A DNA stretch of 39,661 nucleotides from Nonomuraea sp. SBT364 (GTDB taxonomy: Bacteria > Actinomycetota > Actinomycetes > Streptosporangiales > Streptosporangiaceae): NCBI RefSeq assembly GCF_001083785.1, contig NZ_LAVL01000073.1:1-39661 (forward strand), given 5' to 3'. Under the pieces are notes generated by a model. It was not told where the DNA came from. It did no database searches and worked only from the letters and a program-made list of their open reading frames with translations. Below, one piece after another: positions 32,016 to 39,341 of this stretch. The translations under genes and the position numbers were made by a program. The stretch's first letter is position 1, and each line of letters starts with the position of its first letter.

Positions 32016-32333
32016 TCAGCGTGGGCGGCTGAGGGCGACCTCGGCCAGATCCGTCCACTTCCCGGCCGAGGAGTGGGGCACGACCACCCAGTCCTTCACC
32101 GCCCTGCCCGTCCCCGTCGGGTCGAACAGGGACGCCCCGGCCAGCTGAAGCGCGGCTGTGTGCTCGGGGGTGTCCCTGACCAGCCTGAACACCATCGCGC
32201 CGTCACGCTGCAGGCTCGCGAACACCTTCCCCGCCTGATCCTTGAGCGCGGGCCTCCCCATCATCCTGGAAACCCGCACGCCCAGGTCGGCCAGCTCGGC
32301 GCCGACCTGCTCGAAATCCTCGTCCGCGCTCAT
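32016..32333 (-). CDS. TfoX/YjbR-like small protein
   Basis: The 105-aa protein has VSRMMGRPALKDQAGKVFAS, MVFRL and a C-terminal DWVVVPHSSAGKWTDLAEVA. This is the alpha/beta pattern of TfoX N-terminal/MmcQ-YjbR-like small proteins, which have no firmly known catalytic activity. ATG 32333 gives the natural acidic N-terminus (SADEDFEQV). It is convergent with the DUF6461 gene, with a 56-nt gap. Confidence 0.7.
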   Translation of the reverse strand: MSADEDFEQVGAELADLGVRVSRMMGRPALKDQAGKVFASLQRDGAMVFRLVRDTPEHTAALQLAGASLFDPTGTGRAVKDWVVVPHSSAGKWTDLAEVALSRPR

Positions 32334-32676
32334 CGTCAGTCGGTCCCCAACATCGTGGCGGCGCGGTCGAGCGGCTCGCCGTGGTCGGGACTCCACCCGC
32401 GTGACGCGACCGCCTCCGCCCGCCTTCCGGCAGAACGGCGATCAGGCTAATCGCCCCGGCAACACCGATCAAGGCCGGATCCAGGACACCCCACCTCCAT
32501 CCCGTACGAATCAGCCCCGTTCGCCGACGGCGAGGACGGTCGCCGTCGGAAGCCCCGCGACCAGGGCCCCACGCGCCTTCTCACGTGCGGAGGAGGGCGG
32601 GTCAGCACGCCATCGGGCATGCCGCCGGTCATTTCGGGCACAAGAAGATCATCAGTCCCGCGAAAGGCAGGCCGAC
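32334..32676. other. Gene-free region with a 10-bp inverted repeat
   Basis: No credible gene in 343 nt between two divergent genes. CCGACGGCGA (32524-32533) and its exact complement (32540-32549) form a hairpin with a 6-nt loop, a possible terminator-like or regulatory structure upstream of the anti-sigma gene. Nothing else stands out. Confidence 0.5.
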
Positions 32677-33087
32677 ATGATTCCCGGCTTTCGGATGCAG
32701 TGGCCGATCACCTCTGAACTCGCCGTGCTGCGTCAGCAGGTGCACGCCTTCGGCGCCGGGGCCGGCCTGTCCGGACAGCGACTGCAGGACCTGGTGATCG
32801 CCGCGCACGAGGCCGCCAGCAACGTGCTGAACCACGGTGGCGGCTACGGCACCCTCGTCGCCTGGCGCGACGCCGACGGGGTGAGCCTGGACGTGATCGA
32901 CGCCGCGGGCACCCTGACCGAAGCCCACCTGGACATCGAGCCCGATCCGCACGGCGGCGGCGGGCTGCTGCTGGTCCGCGCCCTGTGCGACGAGGTCCGC
33001 GTGGAACGCGATCCGGGCGGCGCCCGGCTGCACCTGCGTATGCACACCGGCCCCCAGCACGACCGGAACGAAGGACAGGCGGCGTGA
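32677..33087 (+). CDS. Anti-sigma regulatory serine kinase-like ATP-binding protein (RsbW/HATPase type)
   Basis: The 136-aa GHKL ATPase has an N-box, DLVIAAHEAASNVLNHGG (residues ~35-53), a G1 box IDAAGT (~71), and a G2-like GGGGLLLVRALCDEVRVER near the C-terminus. Actinobacterial relatives bind and inactivate alternative sigma factors or phosphorylate anti-anti-sigma proteins. No sigma or antagonist gene is adjacent, so it is an orphan. ATG 32677 has AAAGG upstream. Confidence 0.88.
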   Translation: MIPGFRMQWPITSELAVLRQQVHAFGAGAGLSGQRLQDLVIAAHEAASNVLNHGGGYGTLVAWRDADGVSLDVIDAAGTLTEAHLDIEPDPHGGGGLLLVRALCDEVRVERDPGGARLHLRMHTGPQHDRNEGQAA

Positions 33088-33133
33088 CGTCACCCGCGCA
33101 GGCTGGCACGTCCCGCCGCGCACGTACCCAGCG

Positions 33134-33517
33134 TCACAACGACAGCTTGAACCCGTCGTGACTGCATCCTCGGGCACGCGCCCGCTCGATCGCCCAGGTG
33201 AGCGCCTCCCGGCCGAGTCCTGAGCCACGTCGATCTGCCCGTATCCGGACTGCCTCGATCAGCGCTCGCTCCTGTCCGTGGCGTCCCAGGCCGGGAATGC
33301 AGGTCAGCTGGAGACAGCCGAGGACCGTCCCGTCCCCCTCATCCAGAACGATCATCTCGTTCCGCTCGTCCGCGTCCACGGCCTTGAACGCCTGCTCATA
33401 CGCATCGTCGACCTCGACACTCCGGGGATCGACCACATGGTCCTCATCAGCCAGGAGCGCGATGATCGCAGGCAGGTCCCGGCGCGCGGCGGTACGGAGC
33501 TTCACGCCACCGAGCAT
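33134..33517 (-). CDS. GNAT acetyltransferase with apparent in-frame deletion of its C-terminal core
   Basis: The 127-aa protein has a normal N-terminal half and motif A (RIRADRRGSGLGREALTWAI). It then passes directly from ERARARGC to SHDGFKLSL. Close GNAT types normally have ~25 residues between these (a strand, DAHRFYE and a GF loop), and SHDGFKL is the usual end. The join keeps the frame, so the gene looks internally deleted and the acetyl-CoA/substrate site incomplete. ATG 33517 has GAGGTG upstream; GTG 33505 is an alternative. Confidence 0.7.
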   Translation of the reverse strand: MLGGVKLRTAARRDLPAIIALLADEDHVVDPRSVEVDDAYEQAFKAVDADERNEMIVLDEGDGTVLGCLQLTCIPGLGRHGQERALIEAVRIRADRRGSGLGREALTWAIERARARGCSHDGFKLSL

Positions 33518-33642
33518 CCCAGGCACCTCAGCGCGTTCACGCAGCCGCCCCGCCGCCGTTCGCGAGGGGGCAGCTTTTCCTGAGCCTCTCGCCCCGAAAG
33601 AGCAGTAGATCACCAGGACACGGGATAAGTAGGATCGTCCGC

Positions 33643-34587
33643 GTGGACCTGGACGAGACCGCCGCCCGGCTCGGAGTGCCCGTCGAGGACGTCAACCGCG
33701 TGCACCGGCTCGCCGGCGACCGGCCGTCCGCTCCGCTGCCCGCCAAGGCCGACGCACCCGCGATCCTCGACCGGCTCGCGGTGCGCCCGGACGACGCCGC
33801 CGAGATCATGGCGGGCTGGCCCGACCCCGGCTCTCCACTGTGGACCCCGGAGCTGCGCTGGCTGCTCGACCGCTCGATCGCCCTGGTCCGCGCCGATCTC
33901 GGGGGTCACGGCTGGCTGCCGCCCGGTCCGGAGCTGCCGCGCGAACGCGGCCCTGCCTGGCGGCACCTCTACGTGTACGCGTACCTGGCCCTGATCGACG
34001 TCGTCAGGCGGTACCACCGCGACCACGGCATCACCGATGCCGCGTCGTGGGGAACCCTCGCGGACCTGGGCCGCAACCTCACGATCGACCGGCGGATGCA
34101 GCGCGAGGGCTGGCCGGTCATGCAGAGCTGGCTGACGCTGCACGCGCGCGGCGGCGTCTACGAGCTGGGACGGCTGCAGCACCAGCGCGGCGACACCGCC
34201 ATCTCCCTGCACATCCCCGAGTCGGGGCCGATGACCCCGGAGGCGATCGAGGCGTCGCTCGACGAGGCCCGCACCTTCTTCCCGCGCCACTTCCCCGACG
34301 AGCCCTACACGACGTTCTCCTGCGGCTCGTGGCTGCTCGACCCGCAACTGCTGGAGTACCTGCCCGAGGACTCCAACATCGTCCGATTCCAGCGAAGGTT
34401 CGAGCTCGAGCCCTACGAGGAGCCGGAAGGGCTGGACGCCGACGTCGAAGTGCTGCGATTCGTGTTCCGCACCTTGACCACGCCGCTCCGCCAACTGCCG
34501 CGCCGCACCGTACTCCAGCGCGCGATCGTCGACCACCTGGAAGCCGGCCGCCACTGGCGCTGGCGCCGCGGCCACTTCCCGATCTAG
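33643..34587 (+). CDS. Acyltransferase-domain protein (DUF5596 / GNAT_C)
   Basis: The 314-aa protein combines an N-terminal helical domain (~1-125, DLDETAARLGVPVEDVNRVH) and a C-terminal GNAT-like domain (~130-300). Characteristic segments are LGRNLTIDRRMQREGWPVMQ, DTAISLHIPESGPMTPEAIE and FSCGSWLLDPQLLEYLPEDS. Members are annotated as acyltransferase-domain proteins but substrates are unknown. GTG 33643 starts close to the family's N-terminus, with AGGAT upstream. It is divergent from the truncated GNAT. Confidence 0.85.
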   Translation: MDLDETAARLGVPVEDVNRVHRLAGDRPSAPLPAKADAPAILDRLAVRPDDAAEIMAGWPDPGSPLWTPELRWLLDRSIALVRADLGGHGWLPPGPELPRERGPAWRHLYVYAYLALIDVVRRYHRDHGITDAASWGTLADLGRNLTIDRRMQREGWPVMQSWLTLHARGGVYELGRLQHQRGDTAISLHIPESGPMTPEAIEASLDEARTFFPRHFPDEPYTTFSCGSWLLDPQLLEYLPEDSNIVRFQRRFELEPYEEPEGLDADVEVLRFVFRTLTTPLRQLPRRTVLQRAIVDHLEAGRHWRWRRGHFPI

Positions 34588-34739
34588 AGGATGCCGCCCA
34601 TGTCCCGTGACTGCCGACAGCGGTTACGTCCACCGGGCGGCGTACGAGTTCGGCCTGGTCACAGGTGGGGCGGCGCGAACTGGTGACGGCCATCGCGTGA
34701 TCCTTCGAACGGTGTGCAATCCACGAAGGAGGACAGGCG

Positions 34740-34940
34740 ATGGCCGCAGATCACAGTGTGACGCCCGAGCAGTGACCGGCCGGCCACATCGAGACCGGGA
34801 ACCCCCACCTGTTGCGATTCATGGCAGGAGGCCATGGACAATCCGTGCGGGGCATGGGGAGAGCTCCTATACACATATCCAGCAATAGATCATCTGATCT
34901 TCTCCCTGTGCCCGCCAGGCAAGACCGCGCAGTCCTGTAA
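34740..34940 (+). pseudogene. Small gene interrupted by in-frame TGA after codon 11
   Basis: An excellent ribosome site (AAGGAGGA) 6 nt before ATG 34740 drives MAADHSVTPEQ and then TGA (34773). Directly after the stop the same frame continues with good coding character (PAGHIETGNPHLLRFMAGGH), so a Trp TGG probably mutated to TGA. Coding character fades near 34850 and the frame closes at 34940. A genuine 11-codon leader peptide cannot be excluded but the continuation argues against it. Original family unknown. Confidence 0.5.
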
Positions 34941-35380
34941 GAACGTCCAGAGGGCACCCATCGGCCGGTGGCATGCCGGCGAACTCCTCAATCCGCTCCC
35001 AGCGTTCAACGAGCTCGTCCAGCCTGCTGTCGGGGATGCCGGCGAGTCCTCCGGCAGAGCCTCCCGCTCCTCCACCGTCGCCGGAGCACCCTCGCGCGGC
35101 GGATAGACGGTGATCGTCTGCACCAAGTCCGAGCTGAACGGAACGTTCCTGACAAGAGCTATGAGCTGCCCGAATATCACGCCGGGGTCGATCCACTTGG
35201 CGTCCACGGCGTCGAACGCCGGCGCGCCCGGCAGGGGCTTCTCGACCGCACGAGAGCTATCAGGCTTCTCCGCGGCGGCCTGCCTGTTCGCCGCCCGGTA
35301 GTAGTCGTGGAAGACACCTTGCTCTGCCAGCAACTGGCCTGCCTGAGCATCCCGTCGCCGAGCTTCACAGCCAGAAGCAT
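34867..35380 (-). pseudogene. Frameshifted gene of unknown family (second of a decayed pair)
   Basis: Three reading frames must be joined. MLLAVKLGDGMLRQ starts at 35380. After a shift near 35340, GQLLAEQGVFHDYYRAANRQ and onward to EALPEDSPAS follow. After another shift near 35035, PDSRLDELVERWERIEEF and on to MIYCWICV with a proper stop at 34867. The combined product would be ~165 aa, mostly helical and acidic. Its ATG directly follows the stop of the upstream gene, so the two were a coupled pair. Confidence 0.6.
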
Positions 35381-35654
35381 TCAGGCGAGGATCACGTCCA
35401 GCGGGTCCCGACCCCTCCGGAACTGGTCAAATTCCTTCGGCAACGCATCGAGAAGTTCGGCATGCCATCTGATGGGCGGCTCTCACACCCGCCCGGATCG
35501 CCTCACCACTCGCCAGACGGCCGTCTCGCTCTGCCTCAACGACGACGTACCGGCCCCAGAGGCGGCGCCCCGTACCGGCATCCATACCAAGTGCATCGAT
35601 GGCCAGGAGAACGTCAACCAGCGGATGGCGGACGTACTGACCGCATGAAATCAC
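35381..35654 (-). pseudogene. Frameshifted gene of unknown family (first of a decayed pair)
   Basis: GTG 35654 has a GAGGGGTG ribosome site and begins VISCGQYVRHPLVDVLLAID, followed by GRRLWGRYVVVEAERDGR and AIRAGVRAAHQM. A shift near 35470 then moves into the frame reading ELLDALPKEFDQF to DPLDVILA and a stop at 35381, immediately next to the following ATG. The intact product would be ~90 aa. No domain recognised. The pair's size ratio and coupling would suit a two-gene module such as toxin-antitoxin or immunity, but nothing confirms that. Confidence 0.55.
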
Positions 35655-35814
35655 AAGCGACACCCCTCGAAGGGCTCCAGCTTCCCCCGGAACCCTTGGG
35701 CGTTGTGACGGCGCCCCACCCCGCACGTCCTCCAGATCACGGCCGTCCACCTGAAGGCCACGCCCAGGCCCACATCGGCTCAGCCGGGAGCGTCCATCAA
35801 GGCGGTGCCATCGT

Positions 35815-36396
35815 TCACCAGTGGTCCCAGCCTTCAGCACCGTACCAATGCTCCTTCAGATGACGATAGCTGTCATCAGCTGTCTCGTCCGGCTCGCCGG
35901 CGGGTAGCCAGAGGAAACCCTTGTTGTCGTGGAGGAACCAGTCGTGAACTGTGAACTCCGCGCTCCCGGGCACCCTTTCTCCAGTGTCGAGATCCAGGTA
36001 ATCCCACCCATCGCATACGTAGTACAAGCCCACCCATTGGCAAGGCTCTTCGCGATCGGGGTTTGCGGCAACAGCTTTGACGTAGGCGTTCATGCTCGGT
36101 TCGGAGATCGTGAATCGGATCCAGAACGGCGCGTCGGCAATGAGAGCGAGCACCACGCCGCCGGCGACAAACCACGGCCAGAACCAGCGGCTTCCGAGGC
36201 CGCCCGTCAAGGTTCCTTTGTGGTCGGCCCACGCCATCCGAATTCCCCAGTAGGCCAGGAGGAGCCAACCGACCGGAGCCGCATAGAGCAACATCTCAGC
36301 CCCGTACCAGTACGGATAGCTGGCCCACAGCATGATGACGCCCGCAGCAGCTGAGAAGACGGCCAGAAAGGGTAAGCCAGGCGGCTTGTGGATCAC
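35815..36396 (-). CDS. Membrane protein with C-terminal acidic domain, 193 aa
   Basis: Three hydrophobic segments lie in the N-terminal half (~8-26, 34-51 and 73-90). A soluble C-terminal ~95 residues follows, rich in Trp, Tyr and Asp, with two cysteines (EEPCQW, VCDGWD) and DTGERVPGSAEFTVHDWFLH. No family recognised. Third-position GC is lower than in the flanking core genes, consistent with an island origin. Confidence 0.65.
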   Translation of the reverse strand: MIHKPPGLPFLAVFSAAAGVIMLWASYPYWYGAEMLLYAAPVGWLLLAYWGIRMAWADHKGTLTGGLGSRWFWPWFVAGGVVLALIADAPFWIRFTISEPSMNAYVKAVAANPDREEPCQWVGLYYVCDGWDYLDLDTGERVPGSAEFTVHDWFLHDNKGFLWLPAGEPDETADDSYRHLKEHWYGAEGWDHW

Positions 36397-36616
36397 GGCG
36401 TCACCTTAGCGCTGTCCGATGACCCTGGACAGCCTGCGCAGTTGGCTTCCGCAGCGCGGTGCCGGCACGGGGGTGTACGGCGGCGCGCCACGCCCGCCGC
36501 TTGAAGGACCGCCCCGGACGCGGCACGGGCGACTCGCTGCCTGGAAACCGCCTCGCTCCGCCACCTCACCCCGCAAGCTCTTCAGGACATTCTCCGGGCC
36601 TGTCTCGAAGCGAGAT

Positions 36617-37141
36617 CTACGAGTTCGAGAAGTAGACCCAGCCGGTGCTGTGGCGCTGCCTTACACGAGACCAGGCTGTCGAATCACATCTCGTCGCCAA
36701 TAATTCATGGAAGGCATGGTCATCCAGATGGTAGGTCAGCGAAAGATCCAGCCAGCTACCACTCTGTCGAACATGCTTGTACCAAGTCTCATTTGAAATC
36801 GGAATGCAATCTCGAATGTGAGATTTGTCCTGGCTCGTGATCTTCAACACATCAACTCCCCGAGGATGCGTGCGGACGACCAGGCACGGACGTTTCTTGA
36901 ATCCCGAGCCGTCGGAAAACGGCATGGTCGCCCACCACACTTGACCCGGGGACGGCCGTTTGAACCAGCTCTCATCAGGAGGTGCGGACCGTGTCCGCGC
37001 CCGCGGTCGTCGAAGTAGGCGGGGCGCCCAGCTGACGACCACGGCGAGAGCGACGATGATGGCCAAAATCTGCAAGAGCTCGCTGATACGCTCGCCCGGC
37101 TCGGCGCTGCCGGCGAGCTGGAGCAGTATGGAGTTCGGCAT
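36617..37141 (-). CDS. Membrane-anchored PemK/MazF-like protein
   Basis: The 174-aa protein has an N-terminal membrane helix (residues ~20-45, LLQILAIIVALAVVVSWAP), a short basic linker and a PemK/MazF-fold domain. Diagnostic strands are PSPGQVWWATMPF, KKRPCLVVRTH and VDVLKITSQDKS. MazF/PemK proteins are usually free cytoplasmic endoribonuclease toxins with an adjacent antitoxin. Here there is neither a neighbouring antitoxin nor a free N-terminus, so a different role or a tethered nuclease is likely. DNA is noticeably less GC-rich than the core genes around the island. Confidence 0.7.
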   Translation of the reverse strand: MPNSILLQLAGSAEPGERISELLQILAIIVALAVVVSWAPRLLRRPRARTRSAPPDESWFKRPSPGQVWWATMPFSDGSGFKKRPCLVVRTHPRGVDVLKITSQDKSHIRDCIPISNETWYKHVRQSGSWLDLSLTYHLDDHAFHELLATRCDSTAWSRVRQRHSTGWVYFSNS

Positions 37142-37455
37142 GGTACGCCCTAGTTACTCAATGATCATCAGAGCGGTGGAGCTTCATCAGCTCGTGAATC
37201 AGATATAGAACGATAGATGTTCTCGTCTTTGCGTGGATACCGATTGCCCGATTTGATCACATGGCCGCCCTCCACACGGGGCATCGCCGTACACCCCGAA
37301 CCCGCCGACCAAGCTCCGCACCGCCGCACAGGACCGGCCGCGCCGTCGCCGCTACCTCTTGTCAAATGTGATCAACAAGTAAGAGCGACCTTCACCGCTG
37401 CTCCCAAGGGCCACGGCGCTTTGCCCGCCTCCTCGACAGATGATCTACTTTGCCT
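37142..37455. other. Divergent intergenic region bounded by inverted TTGATCACAT boxes
   Basis: About 310 nt between the divergent PemK-like and lipoprotein genes, relatively AT-rich at both ends. TTGATCACAT at 37253-37262 recurs as its exact complement at 37366-37375, 103 nt apart. No convincing gene; a short minus-strand frame (37365-37168) has weak coding character. The boxes may be regulator sites. Confidence 0.5.
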
Positions 37456-37968
37456 ATGGGGTTACGTCGCTCAATTCCGCCATCCAGAAGGCTCTGCACG
37501 GTGAGCGCCTTGATGGTCTTGGCCTGCAGTCTGATCGGCTGCACATCTGGCTATGAGGGCATGTACGGTGGCGGCCAGGTATGCGTGGACCGGGCGGATC
37601 GGGAGAACGCTCTGTATCTGAAGGCGGTCAGCGCCGTTCTGCCGTCAGGCAAGCGTGTGAGTGGTGACGAATGGAATGGATGCGACTCCGCTAACAACGG
37701 TGCCTCACTATCCGTTCTGGTGAGCCCGGAACTCCGACGTGATGAGTTGTGGAAAGCGTTCGTCGAGGCGGGGTGGTCGCCCGCCTCGGAAGCATGCACT
37801 CCAAGCTGCACCGAATTTCAGCTCGTCGATCAAGTGGACCAGCGGCTCATCGGGATCGCCATTGAAGAGATCACTGACACCGCTCCAGAAGGCCAACAAA
37901 AGGGCTTGTGGGTCAATGTGACCGCGGCTGACTCCTGCTGGGACGACCGCGGCTACAGGTGCAGTTAG
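37456..37968 (+). CDS. Probable lipoprotein of unknown function
   Basis: The 170-aa protein has an N-terminal basic region (RRSIPPSRR), a hydrophobic stretch (ALMVLACSL) and a lipobox LIGC. After lipidation it would sit on the outer face of the membrane. The mature part has several cysteines (QVCVD, NGCDS, EACTPSC, DSCWDDRGYRCS), suggesting disulfides. ATG 37456 lacks a clear ribosome site; GTG 37501 is an alternative that still keeps the lipobox. A hairpin terminator follows at 38002. Confidence 0.7.
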   Translation: MGLRRSIPPSRRLCTVSALMVLACSLIGCTSGYEGMYGGGQVCVDRADRENALYLKAVSAVLPSGKRVSGDEWNGCDSANNGASLSVLVSPELRRDELWKAFVEAGWSPASEACTPSCTEFQLVDQVDQRLIGIAIEEITDTAPEGQQKGLWVNVTAADSCWDDRGYRCS

Positions 37969-38001
37969 GCGATGGTCGTTACTTAATCACAACTGACACC
38001 T

Positions 38002-38021
38002 CTCCAAGGGTGCCCTTGGAG
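38002..38021 (+). terminator. Hairpin terminator after the lipoprotein gene
   Basis: CTCCAAGGG-TG-CCCTTGGAG, a compact perfect stem 33 nt after the stop codon, without a T-run. Confidence 0.6.
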
Positions 38022-38092
38022 CAAGCCTCCGGCGGGGGCCTCAGGCTCCGAGATGATCGCGACGAGCAGGAGGCCATCAGTGGCTGAGGTGA

Positions 38093-38167
38093 GCCGGATC
38101 TTCCCGTCGCCGTCGCCCAGGACAAGCCCGAGCAGACCAGAGGGCGGGGGCGACGGGAAGATCCGGC
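38093..38167. repeat. Perfect 19-bp inverted repeat near tRNA-Tyr
   Basis: GCCGGATCTTCCCGTCGCC (38093-38111) and its exact complement (38149-38167) flank 37 nt. They lie in the gene-free 37969-38331 stretch, which otherwise holds only the two terminators listed. The length exceeds normal terminators and no gene end is adjacent, so it may be an element terminus, origin/recombination site or structured RNA. Confidence 0.75.
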
Positions 38168-38280
38168 GGGATACGGACGTGTACGTCTACACGAGACCAG
38201 AAACCGTGATCACGTGCCAGATCCGTGCCAGATGCCACGGGAACCAAGGGAAATCAGGGGCACTCACGAGTGATCAACGC

Positions 38281-38321
38281 AAGAGGCCCGTCACCGCGTT
38301 TCCGCTGGTGACGGGCCTCTT
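38281..38321 (-). terminator. Terminator of tRNA-Tyr
   Basis: A 15-bp perfect stem (38281-38295 with 38307-38321, loop of 11 nt) begins 10 nt beyond the tRNA 3' end on its coding strand. No strong T-run. Confidence 0.8.
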
Positions 38322-38331
38322 CTCGCTGGTG

Positions 38332-38413
38332 TGGCAGGTGCAAGGTTCGAACTTGCGTAGGCTGAGCCGACGGTTTTACAGACCGCTCCCTTTGGCCACT
38401 CGGGCAACCTGCC
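38332..38413 (-). tRNA. tRNA-Tyr(GUA)
   Basis: An 82-nt type II tRNA with long variable arm. Acceptor stem GGCAGGT pairs with ACCTGCC, discriminator A, D arm GCCCGAGTGGCCAAAGGGAGC-like, anticodon loop CTGTAAA (GTA) in a GCGGT/ACCGT-type stem, and T loop TTCGAAC. CCA is not encoded. A TATTCT -10 box (complement at 38444-38449) lies upstream. Its 3' end faces the decayed 34.6-38.3 kb region. Confidence 0.95.
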
Positions 38414-38443
38414 GTGCCATCCGCTCTCGCGGCGACAGAAAGA

Positions 38444-38449
38444 AGAATA
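38444..38449 (-). promoter_or_regulatory. Candidate -10 box (TATTCT) for tRNA-Tyr
   Basis: A good -10 hexamer on the tRNA strand, about 31 nt before the mature 5' end. No convincing -35 hexamer at 16-18 nt. Confidence 0.4.
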
Positions 38450-38656
38450 GCGGACTTCGGAGGTGTGCGTGACACCGGTTTGTCCCGCGCCGGATCTAGC
38501 CCGCCCGCACCCCCGAAACGCTCGCGACGACGCGGGGCCAGGGCCGGAGCCTGCACGGCGGGCCGATGCTGGCTAGGCTCATCCGCTGGGCCCGTGTTCA
38601 CGGGGCACGGAGGCAGATGACCCAGATGACACCCAGCAGCTGAGAGGATGTGCGCT

Positions 38657-39148
38657 TTGGCCGATTCATCTTTCGACATTGTCAGCAAGATCGACCGGCA
38701 GGAGGTCGACAACGCGCTGAACCAGACGGTCAAGGAGATCGGGCACCGCTTCGACTTCAAGGGCACCGGGGCGGCCATCAGCTGGTCCGGGCAGAACGAC
38801 ATCGAGATCAAGGCCAACAGCGAGGAGCGGGCGGGCGCCGCGCTCGACGTGTTCAAGGAGAAGGTGGTCAAGCGTGGCCTCTCCCTGAAGATCCTCGATG
38901 CGGGTGAGCCGAAGCTGTCCGGTAAGGAGTACCGGATGCTGGTCAGCCTCAAGGAGGGCATCGACCAGGAGCAGGCGAAGAAGATCTCCAAGCTGATCCG
39001 CGACGAGGGGCCCAAGGGCATCAAGGCGCAGATCCAGGGTGAGGAGCTGCGCGTCAGCTCCAAGAAGAAGGACGATCTCCAGGACGTCATCACCCTGCTC
39101 AAGGGCAAGGATCTGGACATCGCCCTCCAGTTCGTCAACTACCGCTAG
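38657..39148 (+). CDS. yajQ: YajQ family cyclic-di-GMP/nucleotide-binding protein
   Basis: A 163-aa YajQ/DUF520 protein, the normal family length. It begins ADSSFDIVSKIDRQEVDNAL, has IGHRFDFKGTGAAI and EERAGAALDVFKEKVVKR in the first ferredoxin-like domain, and ends DVITLLKGKDLDIALQFVNYR. Family members bind c-di-GMP or RNA/nucleotides and may act as transcriptional co-regulators. TTG 38657 is chosen because GAGAGG lies 9 nt upstream and it gives the usual MADSSFDIV start; ATG 38648 in the same frame lacks a ribosome site. Confidence 0.95.
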   Translation: MADSSFDIVSKIDRQEVDNALNQTVKEIGHRFDFKGTGAAISWSGQNDIEIKANSEERAGAALDVFKEKVVKRGLSLKILDAGEPKLSGKEYRMLVSLKEGIDQEQAKKISKLIRDEGPKGIKAQIQGEELRVSSKKKDDLQDVITLLKGKDLDIALQFVNYR

Positions 39149-39200
39149 CAGGGGTGGCAGAGCGCGCTGCCCCCGTGGGGAGGCGCGTTCCGCCCTGCTA

Positions 39201-39320
39201 GGCGTCCCATCCTCCGGGCGTCCCACCGCGCCAGGCGCTCCCTCGACAAGCTCCCGGCCGCTCCACGTCCCGCCTCGCCGAGCGTCCCAGGTACGCGCCC
39301 CGCCCAGGCCCGGCGTTCCA
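39201..39320. repeat. Dispersed RGCGTYCCA repeats
   Basis: Four copies lie at 39201-39209, 39217-39225, 39281-39289 and 39312-39320, with related degenerate units between, filling the gap after yajQ. Two are followed by AGGTACG or a close variant. Probably simple non-coding repeat expansion. Confidence 0.5.
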
Positions 39321-39341
39321 AGGTACGGATCCCGCAGGAGG

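Noticed and set aside
34773..34775. TGA as a selenocysteine codon
   Set aside because: No selenocysteine-insertion hairpin seen just downstream, no selenoprotein family match, and Trp replacement explains the site.
34607..34888. 93-codon plus-strand frame after the DUF5596 gene
   Set aside because: Poor codon bias, Arg-rich mirror-like composition, and it overlaps the better-supported frame at 34740.
38053..38472. 139-codon frame crossing the tRNA-Tyr gene
   Set aside because: It runs through the inverted repeat, terminator and tRNA on the opposite strand; not plausible as a gene.
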